From contig CAOKJE010000014.1 of the NCBI GenBank assembly GCA_948468505.1, forward strand, positions 1 through 35,346: a stretch of DNA of 35,346 nt. The letters run 5' to 3'. How positions within the stretch are numbered: the first letter of the stretch is position 1; each line of letters begins with the position of its first letter. The notes beneath the pieces are model-generated. The model was not told where the DNA came from. It made no database searches and worked only from the letters and a program-made list of their open reading frames with translations. The position numbers were made by a program, and so were the translations under genes. Shown one piece after another: positions 9,008 to 19,492 of the stretch. Origin of the DNA: an uncultured Clostridium sp. GTDB lineage: Bacteria > Bacillota > Clostridia > TANB77 > CAG-508.

Positions 9008-9635
9008 TTACACAAAATTCTTGGTAAAGCTTCTTCTATGAATAGGGCACAAGCCATACTCTTTAATAGCTGCAATATGTTTTGCTGTTCCATATCCTTT
9101 ATGACCTAGAAAACCATATTGAGGGTAAATTTCGTCCCACTGCCTCATAATTCTATCCCTTGTTACTTTTGCTAATATAGATGCTGCTGCTATGTTATAA
9201 CATTTGGCATCTCCTTTGATAATGGCATCATAAGGAATTCCTTTGGTGTCAATTCCTGTTAAGGCATCTACTAAAATTAAATCTGGTTTTATTTCTAATT
9301 CCTCTACTACTTTTGTTACTCCTTGTTTGGTGGCATTTAAAATATTAATTTCGTCAATGACGTCTTGTCCAATAATGGCAACAGAATAACTAATGGCTTC
9401 TTCTATAATTTGGTCATATAGTTTTTCTCTTCTTTTTTCTGTTACTTTTTTAGAGTCATTTACTCCTTCTATCATAGAGTCTTTCGGCATGATAACGCCT
9501 GCAACTACTACTGGTCCGGGCTAAGGGCCCTCTTCCTGCTTCATCAATACCACATATGTTTTGGAATCCTTTTTGGTATAATTCTTTTTCCATTTTCTTT
9601 AGGTTTGTTAGTCTTTCTATTTCTTTTTCTTTCAT
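9008..9635 (-). CDS. rnhB: Ribonuclease HII (needs +1 shift at CGG)
   Basis: RNase HII cuts the RNA strand of RNA-DNA hybrids and starts ribonucleotide excision. The first catalytic block GIDEAGRGPLA ends at the break 9516-9518 (gcc-C-gga). The shifted frame restores the invariant Gly and GPVVVAGVIMP. Next come NDSKKV, VDALTG with a catalytic Asp, and AKVTRDRIM. The product is about 208 aa. The true ATG is 9635; the later Met (9490) only looks like a start because of the break. It lies 19 bases after the pilin-like gene, probably in one transcript. Confidence 0.94.
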
Positions 9636-9654
9636 TTTTTACATTCCTTAATTT

Positions 9655-10140
9655 TTATTGTTCTTGTTCAATATCTGATAGTGAATATTTCCCATTGTAT
9701 CCTGGCAAGTAATAAATTTGTACAGATGCGTCTATTTCATTAAATTCTATTATATAGTCTTCTTCCTTTTTTAGTTTTTCTAGCCCCCATTTTTGCTTGG
9801 TTTGTGTAGTTAATTGGTAACACGCATTTTTGTCCATTACTCCTATTGGTGGTATGTCTTCTGCTAATTTTAGTTCTTGTCCGCCATATATTTCCTCTCT
9901 TACGGCTGTAGTTTTTTCTTCTCTTTCTTCTTCTGAAACAATTCCAATTCTAAAATTAGCCTCTTCTACATACTCCTTTGCCTTTGCTTGGATAAATAGC
10001 ATATTCGTTTTTAATTCTTCTAATTTTGCTCTTTGTATGGTTTCTTTTCCATTATAAATACTAATTCCAGCTATAATTAATAGTACTGTTATGGTTATTA
10101 TTAAAGCAACTAATGTAATTCCTTTGTTTTTCTTATTCAT
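9655..10140 (-). CDS. Type IV pilin-like (prepilin N-terminal) protein
   Basis: The N-terminus has a short basic leader and a prepilin peptidase site (NKKNKGITLVALIITI), with the hydrophobic alpha-1 helix running on as TVLLIIAGISI. The remaining about 120 residues are charged and not recognised as a known pilin domain. No other pilus genes are near. Such stand-alone pseudopilin-like proteins are frequent in Clostridia. It is upstream of rnhB on the same strand. No in-frame CGG. Confidence 0.7.
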   Translation of the reverse strand: MNKKNKGITLVALIITITVLLIIAGISIYNGKETIQRAKLEELKTNMLFIQAKAKEYVEEANFRIGIVSEEEREEKTTAVREEIYGGQELKLAEDIPPIGVMDKNACYQLTTQTKQKWGLEKLKKEEDYIIEFNEIDASVQIYYLPGYNGKYSLSDIEQEQ

Positions 10141-10325
10141 AATTCTCTCCTTTTTTTCTAGGTTGTAGCATAGTTTTATTTTGTTTTCTACATTATATAT
10201 TTTTATAAAAATATTTTCAATACATAGTCAAATTTTTTTCACACAAATTTCACAAATCTCTTGTATTATATTGGCATAATAGGTTATTATATTAATAGCC
10301 ATTTAATTTTAGGAGGTAAAAAACA

Positions 10326-11593
10326 ATGGAAGAAAATGAAAAAAAAGAACAAAACAATCCAAATTTTAAAACGGTTCAAAATCCAAATACATATAAAAAC
10401 ATTTATAAATCCGAACCACACACAAAAGCAAAAATAGGGTTTACCAAAAGTATTTTTATCCCTTTTTTAAGTCGGAGTAGTTGGATGCGCAGTCGTACTT
10501 GGTACTTGCTTTGGTATTCCTTCTATTCGTTCTAAAATAATGAAGGAAGGTTCTTTTACATCTAGTTCTAATTCCCACTCTCAAAATTCTCGGATATGTT
10601 AGCCAAACTTCACTTTCTAACTATTCAGATACTGCTGTTTATGCCGCTAACAAAGTATTACCATCTATTGTAGGAATTAATGTAGAATATAGTGTAAATT
10701 CTCCTTTTTCTATGTTTGGAAAACAATCTTCTCCAAGCACCGCTTCTGCTAGTGGTTCTGGAATTATTATGAGTGAAGACGGTTATATCTTGACCAATAA
10801 TCATATTGTAGCTACCACCTCTTCTGAATCTTATTATGAAGTATCACAAGCTACAAAAATTACTGTTACTTTATTTAATGACGAAACTGAATATGAAGCA
10901 AAAATTATTGGAACTGACGAACAAACAGATTTAGCCGTTATTAAAATTGAGAAAAACGGGCTTTCAAAGGCCGAATTTGCAGATTCTGATAATATAAAAG
11001 TAGGAGAATTTGCCATGGCTGTTGGAAATCCTTTAGGCATGCAAAGTAGCATTACTTGTGGCGTAATTAGTGCTGTTAATCGAGAGGTAACAGATAGTGA
11101 TGGAAAGAAATTCACTTTAATTCAAACAGATGCTGCTATTAACTCTGGTAACAGTGGAGGTGCTTTGGTAAATAGTGAAGGTAAAGTAGTTGGTATTAAT
11201 ACCTTAAAACTTTCTGGAACAGGAATTGAAGGAATGGGCTTTGCCATTCCTATCAATAGCACCACTGATATTTCTTCACAATTAATTCAATATAGCAAAG
11301 TTAAAAGACCTTATATTGGTATTTCTGGAATGGATTTGACAGAAAATACAGCAAAGGCAAATAATTTAGTAGTTGGCATCTATGTAAAATCAATTGACGA
11401 TTTTTCTGCTGGTGAAAAGGCTGGTATTAAAATTGGTGATGTTATTGTTGAAGCAGATGGCAAAAAGGTCACTAAAATGGATGAATTAAATGAGATTAAG
11501 AATTCTCACCAAATTGGAGACGAAATGAAAATTAAGGTAAATCGTGATGGAGAAGAAAAAGAATTAACCATTAAGCTAGGGGAACAACCTTAG
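10326..11593 (+). CDS. htrA: HtrA/DegP-type membrane-anchored serine protease (two +1 shifts at CGG)
   Basis: This is a quality-control protease of the cell envelope, with a cytoplasmic N-tail, one membrane helix, an outer trypsin-like domain and a C-terminal PDZ domain. The frame breaks at 10473-10475 (agt-C-gga), inside the membrane helix, and the shift gives GVVGCAVVLGTCFGI. It breaks again at 10591-10593 (tct-C-gga), and the shift gives GYVSQTSLSNY. The catalytic triad is visible as NNHIV (His), TDLAVIKI (Asp) and NSGNSGGALV (Ser). PDZ begins near PYIGISGMDL. The length is about 421 aa. AGGAGG lies seven bases before ATG. An apparent start at 10712 is internal. Confidence 0.93.
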
Positions 11594-11603
11594 GAAAATA
11601 AAG

Positions 11604-11633
11604 AGCTTCCTATATATTTTAGGAAGTTCTTCT
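11604..11633 (+). terminator. Terminator after htrA
   Basis: The stem CTTCCTA / TAGGAAG closes on a short AT loop, followed by TTCTTCTT. Confidence 0.6.
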
Positions 11634-11747
11634 TAATAAATTCTTCACGATTCGTTCACACAATGGACAAAATCTATTGGTAAAATACAGTCATAGTCAA
11701 GTAAAACTCTTGACTTAAAATAAAAAATATCCCCTTTTATTTTCAAA

Positions 11748-11786
11748 AGAGAAGGCGTGTATCATTTAGAAACCGCCTCTCTTTTT
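11748..11786 (-). terminator. Terminator after the DUF3298-like gene
   Basis: AGAGA.GGCG pairs with CGCC.TCTCT. The A-rich flank gives a T run on the minus strand. The stretch 11634-11747 also holds a weaker AGTCAAG / CTTGACT hairpin and no gene. Confidence 0.55.
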
Positions 11787-12634
11787 TATATTACAACCAA
11801 ATCCACTTCACTAGTAAACGTATCATTTCCATAAGGATAAATAATATATAGCGTTTGATTGGTTAAATAAAATTGCTTTGAATTTTCTATTTTATATCTA
11901 TCATTTCCAGCATCTCTACTATAAATATTATACCCTAAGTTTTTTAAATCCTCTACTTTTTTTTGCTCTATTTCAATTTCACTTCTTATTTTATTTTGCA
12001 TTTGTTCTTGTTCTATGTTTTCAATTCTTAATACTTCTTCTAAACTGATTTCTTTGTTATTTCTCAAGTCATAATTATAGGTCTCTATAATTACTCTTTG
12101 CGCACTTGTCCCTTCTTTTAAATTAGAATGTATGACAACTGATAAAATCCCTTCTTTTACACTTGCTGCATATTCTACGGTGTAAACTGTGTTTTTGTTT
12201 TCGCTTTCTAGTATGCTATTCGTTTTTTCTACAAAAGTTTCTATTTCCTTGTTGTATTCTTCTACTACTTTGTTTTTGATATTAATGTAAGGTATATGAA
12301 CCTCCACATCATAGTTGTTTACTTTACTTTCTTTTTTTTCTGTTTTTGTATAAACAAGTGGCTTGTCTTGTTCTTTCTTTTTGCCGTCATGCTCTTCTTC
12401 ATTTTCTAAACTATTGGTAAAGATTTGCTCAAATTCTGCTTTGAGCCTGGCTTTTTCTTCTTCTGTCTTATTTCCTATTTGGGTTTCTTTTTTGATTCCA
12501 AATATATCAATTCTTGCATAAAATTGTACATAAGAAGCAATAATCAAAGAAACGATACATACTAGAATAATGATTACATATATGGCTATTTGCTTTTTAT
12601 TAAATACTTTTTTTTCTGGTAATACAACTTTCAT
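11786..12634 (-). CDS. Membrane-anchored DUF3298/RsiV-like extracellular protein
   Basis: The order is an N-terminal cytoplasmic stretch, one membrane helix (IAIYVIIILVCIVSLIIASY), a charged linker, then a domain of about 180 residues. That domain contains IPYINIKNKVVEEYNKEIE and ISLEEVLR, and resembles the DUF3298/DUF4163 heparinase-related fold found in RsiV-type anti-sigma factors and PdaC. No sigma factor or deacetylase domain is attached. It is convergent with htrA. No in-frame CGG. Function inferred only broadly, as an envelope-binding or sensing protein. Confidence 0.55.
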   Translation of the reverse strand: MKVVLPEKKVFNKKQIAIYVIIILVCIVSLIIASYVQFYARIDIFGIKKETQIGNKTEEEKARLKAEFEQIFTNSLENEEEHDGKKKEQDKPLVYTKTEKKESKVNNYDVEVHIPYINIKNKVVEEYNKEIETFVEKTNSILESENKNTVYTVEYAASVKEGILSVVIHSNLKEGTSAQRVIIETYNYDLRNNKEISLEEVLRIENIEQEQMQNKIRSEIEIEQKKVEDLKNLGYNIYSRDAGNDRYKIENSKQFYLTNQTLYIIYPYGNDTFTSEVDLVVI

Positions 12635-12695
12635 GCTAACTCCTTTTTTGTTTTATTTTCATTTATTATAGCATTTGTTATTTTTTTTGGCAATG

Positions 12696-12742
12696 TTTTT
12701 TGGAATGATTTTGGGGACGGAGGAAAAAATCATTCCAAAAAA
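12696..12742. repeat. Hairpin repeat with a GGGGACGG loop
   Basis: TTTTTTGGAATGATTTT and AAAATCATTCCAAAAAA form the arms; the loop carries GGGGACGGAGG. It shares the GGGGAC core with the hairpins at 15776, 28197 and 32847. Confidence 0.6.
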
Positions 12743-12756
12743 CTACCTGTTAAATA

Positions 12757-12785
12757 TTGACTATTTTGCAATTTTGAGATATCAT
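12757..12785 (+). promoter_or_regulatory. Sigma-A promoter of the clpE-like gene
   Basis: TTGACT (12757-12762) and TATCAT (12780-12785) are 17 bases apart. Direct TTGAC/TTTGA repeats overlap the site, but a full CtsR operator cannot be claimed. Confidence 0.6.
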
Positions 12786-12826
12786 AGTATGGATTAAATT
12801 TAAATAGAAATGAGGAATAAAAACGT

Positions 12827-15190
12827 ATGTTATGTTCAAAATGTAATCAAAACCCAGCCATACTTTTTTATAAAAAAATAGAAAATGGAAAAGAATCCAT
12901 GGAAGGCTACTGCTACGACTGTGCCAAAAAAGAAGGCATCAATCCAAACGAAGTGTTAGCCAGTCAACATGATATTTTATCAAAAGACAACGTAAATTTA
13001 AGCGATATGACCAAGCAATTTGAAAGCATCTTTAAAGACTTAGCAGAAAACATCAACTTAGAAGACATTGAAAATATTGAAGGCGCCATTACCTTTGAAA
13101 ACGCGGATTTAGATGGTAATGAAGACGGTCCCAAAATAGCAGGTGCCGCCATTCCCCTTGGTTCTATCTTCTCTAATATGTTCCCTAATGGAAATCATAA
13201 GAACAAAGAAGAACAAGAAGAGCCAATGGGTGGTAGAAAAAAAGTTAAGGTAGAAAAAAAGAAAAATACCAAGCAAAGTAAAAAGAAAAAGTTTTTAGAT
13301 ACTTATGGAACGAACCTAACTAACAAAGCTAAAAACAATGAAATTGATATTGTTGTTGGAAGAGATAAAGAAATTCAAAGAATTGTTCAAATTTTAAATA
13401 GACGCTCTAAAAACAATCCTTGCCTAATTGGAGAGCCAGGTGTTGGTAAAACTGCAATTGCACAAGGTTTGGCTATTAAAATTGCTAACCAAAATGTACC
13501 TGCTAAGCTTTTAAACAAAGAAGTTTATTTGTTAGATATGACTGCTGTTATTGCTGGTACCCAATTTAGAGGACAATTTGAATCAAGAATGAAGGGCATT
13601 ATTGACGAATGTAAAGAATATGGAAATATCATTTTAGTCATTGACGAAATTCATAATATCATTGGGGCAGGCGATGGTGAACACTCTATGAATGCGGCTA
13701 ACATTTTAAAACCAGCTCTATCCAATGGAGAAATCCAATTAATTGGAACTACCACTTTAAAAGAATATAGAAAATACATTGAAAAAGATTCCGCTTTAGA
13801 AAGAAGATTCCAACAAGTTTTAGTAGAAGAACCAAATATTGACGATTCCATTGGCATTCTGGAAGGTATTAAAAAATATTACGAAGAATATCATAAAGTA
13901 AAAATCTCTACTGATGTCATTCGTCAGGTAGTTATCATGTCTGAAAAATACATTCATGACAGATTTTTACCAGACAAAGCTATTGATATTTTAGACGAAG
14001 CTTGCTCTAGGATTAACCTAGAAAATAAAGAATTATACAAGCTAGAAATGCTAAAACAAGAGCTTTCTAAAGTGCAAGCAGAAAAAGAAGAAGTCGTGGC
14101 AGCAGATTCAACAGAAGACTATCAAAGAGCTGCTGACCTAAAAACACGTGAATGTCAATTAATTGAAGAAATTGACAAACTAAACAGTAAAATGAAGTTA
14201 AAACAAATTACTGTTCAAGATATTGCAAACGTTATTGAAAGTTGGACAAAAATACCAGTTAAAAAAATTACAGAAGCTGAAACGCAAAAACTATTAAACT
14301 TAGAAACTAACCTTCATAAACGAATTATTGGGCAAGAAGAAGCCGTTAGCAGTGTAGCAAGAGCCATTCGTAGAAATCGTTCTGGCTTACAAAGTACCAA
14401 AAGACCTCCTTCTTTTATCTTTGTTGGACCAACTGGTGTTGGTAAAACAGAACTTGCCAAATCCCTTGCTTATGAAATGTTTGGAAGTGAGGATGCTATG
14501 ATTAGAGTTGATATGTCTGAATATATGGAAGGACATTCTACCTCTAAATTAATTGGTGCACCTCCAGGATATGTTGGTTATGACGATGCTGGACAATTAA
14601 CCGATAAAGTAAAAAGAAAACCTTATTCTATTATTCTTTTAGACGAAATTGAAAAAGCTCATCCAGATGTCTTTAATATCTTACTACAAGTATTAGACGA
14701 TGGAAAACTAACTGACAGTCAAGGAAATTCTGTTAGTTTTGCCAATACCATTATTATTATGACTTCAAATGCTGGCTCTAACTTAAATAACAATTCTATT
14801 GGTTTTGGTGGGCAAACCATTAATAAAAACAAGATAATAGATAGTCTAAAAGATGTATTTCGTCCTGAATTTTTAAATAGAATTGACGAAATTGTGGCTT
14901 TTGATAGTTTAAATAAGGAACAATTACTACAAATTGTTGATTTGATGCTAAAAGACACCATGAAGGCTTTGCAAGAAAAAGATATTAAGCTTGATATTCA
15001 TAAAAAAGCAAAAGATTTTGTCTTAGAAAAAGGAACGGATGTAAAATTTGGTGCAAGACCTTTAAGAAGAGCTATTCAAAAGTATATTGAAGACGAACTT
15101 GCAGAACTAATTTTACGTAGCGAGCTTTTAGATGGAAATACAGCAACTGTTACTTTAAAAAATGATAAATTAAATTTTGAAATAAAATAG
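12827..15190 (+). CDS. clpE: ClpE/ClpC-family AAA+ unfoldase with N-terminal zinc finger
   Basis: This is a Hsp100 unfoldase that feeds proteins to ClpP or disaggregates them. The N-terminus [11 protein letters not shown] ... GYCYDCAKK is the ClpE/McsA-type four-Cys zinc finger. A long charged linker with Lys runs follows. AAA-1 has [13 protein letters not shown] and Walker [14 protein letters not shown] short UVR-like coiled middle contains [17 protein letters not shown]-2 has [12 protein letters not shown] and [12 protein letters not shown]. At 787 aa it is longer than typical ClpE because of the linker. The spacing to pgsA is 13 bases. No in-frame CGG, although four CGG trinucleotides occur out of phase. 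Confidence 0.9.
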   Translation: MLCSKCNQNPAILFYKKIENGKESMEGYCYDCAKKEGINPNEVLASQHDILSKDNVNLSDMTKQFESIFKDLAENINLEDIENIEGAITFENADLDGNEDGPKIAGAAIPLGSIFSNMFPNGNHKNKEEQEEPMGGRKKVKVEKKKNTKQSKKKKFLDTYGTNLTNKAKNNEIDIVVGRDKEIQRIVQILNRRSKNNPCLIGEPGVGKTAIAQGLAIKIANQNVPAKLLNKEVYLLDMTAVIAGTQFRGQFESRMKGIIDECKEYGNIILVIDEIHNIIGAGDGEHSMNAANILKPALSNGEIQLIGTTTLKEYRKYIEKDSALERRFQQVLVEEPNIDDSIGILEGIKKYYEEYHKVKISTDVIRQVVIMSEKYIHDRFLPDKAIDILDEACSRINLENKELYKLEMLKQELSKVQAEKEEVVAADSTEDYQRAADLKTRECQLIEEIDKLNSKMKLKQITVQDIANVIESWTKIPVKKITEAETQKLLNLETNLHKRIIGQEEAVSSVARAIRRNRSGLQSTKRPPSFIFVGPTGVGKTELAKSLAYEMFGSEDAMIRVDMSEYMEGHSTSKLIGAPPGYVGYDDAGQLTDKVKRKPYSIILLDEIEKAHPDVFNILLQVLDDGKLTDSQGNSVSFANTIIIMTSNAGSNLNNNSIGFGGQTINKNKIIDSLKDVFRPEFLNRIDEIVAFDSLNKEQLLQIVDLMLKDTMKALQEKDIKLDIHKKAKDFVLEKGTDVKFGARPLRRAIQKYIEDELAELILRSELLDGNTATVTLKNDKLNFEIK

Positions 15191-15203
15191 GAGTAATTTT
15201 ATT

Positions 15204-15786
15204 ATGTTAAAACATGTACCCAATATCTTAACTGTTATTCGACTTTTATTGATACCATTTATTGTGTTTTTTATCCTTACTGGACATTATATATTAGCTT
15301 TTATCTTTTTTACAGTATCTGGTATCACTGATATTGCTGATGGCTTTATTGCTAGAAAATTTAATTTAGTTTCCAATTTTGGAAAACTAATGGATCCATT
15401 GGCAGATAAATTAACCCAAATTGCAACAATTGCTTCTTTAGTATTTTCTGATATTATTCCTATTTGGATTCTGCTAATTGTATTTTTAAAAGAATTTATT
15501 ATGATTTGTGGTGCCTCTTTCCTTTACGGAAAAGATGTTGTTGTTTATAGTAAATGGTACCGGAAAGCTTGCCACAGTTTTACTTTACTTTGCTATTGTT
15601 ATTTCTCTTTTATTAAAACAATACGAATTAACTGGTATTTGGGAACAAGTGGATCTTGGTATTTTTGCCTTGGCATTACTTTCAACGATTTTTTCTTTGA
15701 TTATGTATGTGAAGGATTTATACCAAAAAGGTTTTATTGATAAACAGGATTTGAAAAAAGAAGTTACTGTTGATAAGAGGGATTAA
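15204..15786 (+). CDS. pgsA: CDP-diacylglycerol-glycerol-3-phosphate phosphatidyltransferase (needs +1 shift at CGG)
   Basis: PgsA makes phosphatidylglycerol phosphate at the membrane. The CDP-alcohol phosphotransferase motif is present as DIADGFIARKFN...GKLMDPLADK. The frame breaks at 15561-15563 (tac-C-gga), after YSKWY. The shifted frame gives GKLATVLLYFAIV, matching the family's KxYGKLAT. The length is about 193 aa. It follows the clpE-like gene closely (GGAG upstream). The last codons (KRD-stop) lie inside a hairpin repeat that also serves as terminator. Confidence 0.92.
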
Positions 15787-15810
15787 GGGGACGTTCCTTA
15801 AAATCCCTCT
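15776..15810 (+). repeat. GGGGACGTTCC hairpin at the pgsA 3' end, terminator-like
   Basis: AGAGGGATT..AAGG pairs with CCTT..AATCCCTCT around GGGACGTTCC, followed by a T run. The stop codon of pgsA is inside the left arm. It is closely related to the repeat at 32847. Confidence 0.7.
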
Positions 15811-15819
15811 TTTTTTATT

Positions 15820-16428
15820 TTACTCAAAATCCTCAATTAAATGATTTAAATTTTGTTTGCCATTTACTCCGTATACCTTTTTCCATTGTAATCTTGTCTG
15901 TTTCTGGCAAATATTCCGTTGTGATTCCTGTAACTTCTATCTCTTTTTCAGTACCATCTTCTAGTATTTGATAAATTGCAACTTGTCCTTCTTTATCTTT
16001 TACTAGATAATGTTCCCCACAATTTCCTTGTTTTTCTTGTTGCAATACTACTTCATTACTTGCGAAGCTTTCCACCTTATAGTCCTGATACTTTTCTTCT
16101 ATTTCGATTTTACTTAAATTCACCATATCTTGTGGTAAATTTTCATATTCTTGTTTGGTGTGACCGCATCCGCAAAAAAAGTGTTTTGGTTGTTAATGCG
16201 CAGTTAGGTGATGTTTTTTCTTCTCCGAGTGTTGACTTTTACGGTATTGTCATATTCCATTTGCTCATATTCGTCAGTGCAGTCGTCTAAAATCTCTTCT
16301 TGTGCTATTTCCTGTATTTCTTGTCCTGGAGCTTCTTCTTTATGGTTTGGATGAAATAGTATGACTGCCGTAAACATGGCTCCTATTACTACCATTACTG
16401 CTGTTAAAGCTATTATTATTTTGTTCAT
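15820..16428 (-). CDS. BofC-like bypass-of-forespore protein (three +1 shifts at CGG)
   Basis: An N-terminal signal or membrane helix (IIIALTAVMVVIGAMFTAVILF) precedes an exported domain. That domain contains CGHTKQEYENLP, DMVNLSKIEIEEKYQDYKV and FASNEVVLQQ, which match the C-terminal BofC-type domain seen in forespore proteins that tune sigma-K signalling. Three breaks occur: 16225-16227 (act-C-gga), 16170-16172 (ttg-C-gga, leading into GCGHTKQ) and 15869-15871 (ata-C-gga, leading into GVNGKQNLNHLIEDFE). After shifting, the product is about 201 aa and ends at 15820. Without the shifts it would be three fragments with wrong ends. Confidence 0.8.
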
Positions 16429-16494
16429 AAATCTAACTCTCCTCTTTTTATTTTTTAGTAGTATTTACAGAGTTTGTTAAATTTATGCAATTTT

Positions 16495-16836
16495 TTAATT
16501 TGTTTTTAAATAGCTAGTTACTGCTTTTTTTATTAATTCATTAATGGAAATATTTTTTTCGATTGATTTCATTTTCGCTTTATTATGGAGCTCTACTCCT
16601 AATCTAACATTTAGCGATCCTTTACATTGAAGTTCTGGTTCTACCTTAAGTTCTCTACAAGTCTTTAAATAATGGTCAATTGCATCTTTAAAGTCCTTTT
16701 TCAATTCTTTTACAGTTGTTCCTTCAAAAGAAATAATATCGTTTTTTAGCCCTTCAATATATCCACAAAAGCATTCGTCTTCATCGCTATATTTTATTTC
16801 TGCCCAGTATCCTTTATATTTCATAATATTGTTCAT
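16495..16836 (-). CDS. hicB: HicB-family antitoxin
   Basis: The N-terminal half is the HicB partial RNase H fold (KYKGYWAEIKYSDEDECFCGYIEGLKN, then SFEGTTVKELKKDFKDAIDHYL). The C-terminal half is a ribbon-helix-helix DNA-binding segment (SLNVRLGVELHNKAKMKSIE). It would neutralise HicA mRNA interferase and repress the operon. Its ATG directly follows the stop of the hicA remnant (TAAATG). No in-frame CGG. Confidence 0.85.
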   Translation of the reverse strand: MNNIMKYKGYWAEIKYSDEDECFCGYIEGLKNDIISFEGTTVKELKKDFKDAIDHYLKTCRELKVEPELQCKGSLNVRLGVELHNKAKMKSIEKNISINELIKKAVTSYLKTN

Positions 16837-16994
16837 TTACAATGCCTCCATTTCATTTATCTTCTTTATCAACATATTTATTTGATAAGGTTTTAATATA
16901 TTGGTTGGATGTGGTTTGTGCAATTCTATTTTAACATTATCTCTATTGGTAAATACTACTCTTGAGCCTGATGTCTTTCCCTTATTATTTTCAT
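16837..16994 (-). pseudogene. hicA: hicA toxin remnant, 5' part deleted
   Basis: The frame ending at 16837 encodes KGKTSGSRVVFTNRDN and IELHKPHPTNILKPYQI, the RNA-binding second half of HicA, with the catalytic-type His region of the family. No start exists in this frame: a stop lies just upstream, and the first about 25 codons are missing. An AAAAGGAGTGAT ribosome site and an ATG (16994) remain, but in another frame. This looks like an internal deletion that fused the start region to the 3' half. No CGG is involved. Confidence 0.65.
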
Positions 16995-17032
16995 ATTATT
17001 ATATCACTCCTTTTGAATTTTTGCAACTATTT

Positions 17033-19467
17033 TTAGTCGCTTTTTTGTTTTATTAACTTTCTTACCTTGAATTCCCCCTTACTATTGACGTAAGTCGAAA
17101 TCTCCCCATCTTCGTCTGTTCGATAAATCTTTACATTCAAAGCCTGCAACCTTTCTAAAACCTCTTCATTGGGATGCCCAAAATTATTATCCTTACCAAC
17201 TCCAATCATACAAGTTTTAGGAGCTACCTCCTTAATAAATTCTTCTGTAGACGAGGTTTTAGAACCGGTGATGTGCAACCTTTAGGATATCAGCTTTTAA
17301 GTTAAACTTCTTTTCTAGTAGCAACTTTTCTGCTGGTTCTTCAATATCTCCTGTAAAAAGCATCGAAAACTGATTATAATGTAGCTTGGCAACAATCGAA
17401 TTGTTATTTAAAGCTTTTTTCTCTATCAAGTCATCTTGTGGCCACAAAAACTCAAAATAAATTCCGTTTTCTAATGACAACCTATCTCCTTTTTTTACAA
17501 TTACTACAGCCATGTTTTTTTCCTTTACTAGTTTGAGAAATTCTTGGTATTGTTTGGAGTCTTCTTTTTGTTTCGAAATAATAACATTTTTTACTGTTAG
17601 CTCCTCCATAACACTTAGCAAGCCTGCTACATGGTCTAAGTCAAAATGACTGACTATTATATAATCTAACTTTGTATAGCCTCTATCTAGCAAATAAGGA
17701 ATTACCGTTTTCTTTCCTACGTCAAAGTCACTTGCTATACTTCCCCCTCCATCAATTAAAATCGTTTTATTTTTAGGGGTTACTAAAAATGTACAATCTC
17801 CCTGTCCTACATCTACAAAATAAATTTTTAAATTCTTAGGAAATATACTAAAACTAAAAAAAATAAGAAATAAAACTATTATTATAACTGGAAAATATTT
17901 TTTCTTTTTTTGCCTCCATCGATAGCGAAAAAGAGCAATCATATTTTTGAATCTTTTCTGAGTTGTTGTTGGTCTTTTTTCTTTATAGATATGATACGTT
18001 AAATAGGAAAACAGAACCACTAAAAAATAACAAATGATACTCACCACACTTGGTGTTGTCATATAAATTTTGGAACATGGAAACTGGCTAAAATTAGAAA
18101 TAAAAATCAAGAATGTTAATCCTACTTTTACTGGTATTGAAAATACTTTAACAAAAATACTAAAAAACCCTAAAATAATAGTTGGACCAATGGCTACACT
18201 TACTAATAAATTGGTTAATAAAAAATATATTCCCATTGTATTAAAATGATACAGTAAAATAGGTAAGATAGCAATTTGGGTAGATAAACTAACTGCTACT
18301 ATCTCCTTTATTTTTTGTACTATTTCCTTTTTCGTTTTTATTTTTTTGCCTTCTAAAATTTTTAAGATAGTAGGTTGTAATAAAATAATTCCTATGGTTC
18401 CTATGTATGATAGTTGCATGCCTGCATGAAAAAGTAGAAACGGATTATAAATCAACATGCCTAATAAAGAAATAGAAATAGAGGTTGCTACATCATTTTT
18501 TCGATATAAAATTTTTCCTCCTATCGAAATTATCCCCATTATTACGGCTCGCACAATAGATGGCGAAAATCCTGTGATAAAGGTATAAAAAATTAAAATG
18601 TTACTAGTTAGTATTAGGCTTTTCTTTTTTCCTATTAGCTTTTGAAACACAATTTGAATGCCTAGCATTAAATAGCTAATATGCATGCCAGAAATCGCTA
18701 AAATGTGCGAAATATTAGCCGTTTGGAAATTTGCTTTTAATTCTTCTTGTATTCCTTTCGTTTCTCCTAATAATATTCCTTTTAATAAATTTGCTTTTTC
18801 TTCTTCAAAAGTATCCTCTATTTTTTTCTCCATTTTTAATTTTTGGGCATTTGCTAATTGTAAAATAGGATTAAGTTGTTTTTTAGCTAATACTTTTATC
18901 TTTTTAGTTTTTACTCTTCCTATTACTTTTAGCGTTTTTAAATAGCTACTATCATCATATCCTCCATAATTTCTTTGCTTATTTGGCTTTTTATATTGTC
19001 CTTGTAATTCTATTTTATCACCATAGGCTAATTCTTCTTTTTTGCTTACTTGGATTATAAGATTAAAATGCTTTTTTCCTAGTAATTTTACATAGTATAA
19101 ATTATAATATTGTTTTCCGGATAGTGTTACTGATAACAATTGCTGTTTCTTTTATGTTTTGCCCATCTTGATAAGTATTTTCATATTTTTTATTTTGCTG
19201 TAACACGATTGTATTAGAAATAATAGAAATAATCATAAGAATAAAAATTGTTTTTTTATCAATTATTAATTTTAAATATCTTATATATCTGTGAAAAGAT
19301 AATAGTTTGAATGTATTTTTTCGCTTGGCAATATAAATCTTTTTTATGATGTTATAGATTGCTGTAACTAGAATATAACAAAGGACTATACTGGTTTTAA
19401 AGTATAGTCCCCATAAAATACCTATTATATATCCTATTGCAGCAATTAAAATTGGTCGTTTTTTCAT
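17033..19467 (-). CDS. comEC: ComEC/Rec2 DNA-uptake channel (two +1 shifts at CGG)
   Basis: ComEC forms the membrane channel for transforming DNA. The order is N-terminal helices, an OB-like DUF4131 region, the Competence domain (ANISHILAISGMHISYLMLG), many helices, then a metallo-beta-lactamase domain with VDVGQGDCTFL, SHFDLDHVAG and VAHHGSKTSS. Breaks lie at 19117-19119 (atc-C-gga, giving GKQYYNLYY) and 17265-17267 (cac-C-ggt, giving the invariant HHGS). The length is about 810 aa. ATG 19467 has AGGAGG just upstream, tighter than usual. An earlier ATG at 19512 overlaps the preceding gene and is less likely. Confidence 0.92.
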
Positions 19468-19492
19468 AGTCCTCCTTTTTTTAATTGCTTTT

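Noticed and set aside
12757-12785. CtsR operator upstream of the clpE-like gene
   Set aside because: TTGAC/TTTGA elements are present but do not form the spaced heptamer repeat; they are fully explained by the promoter.
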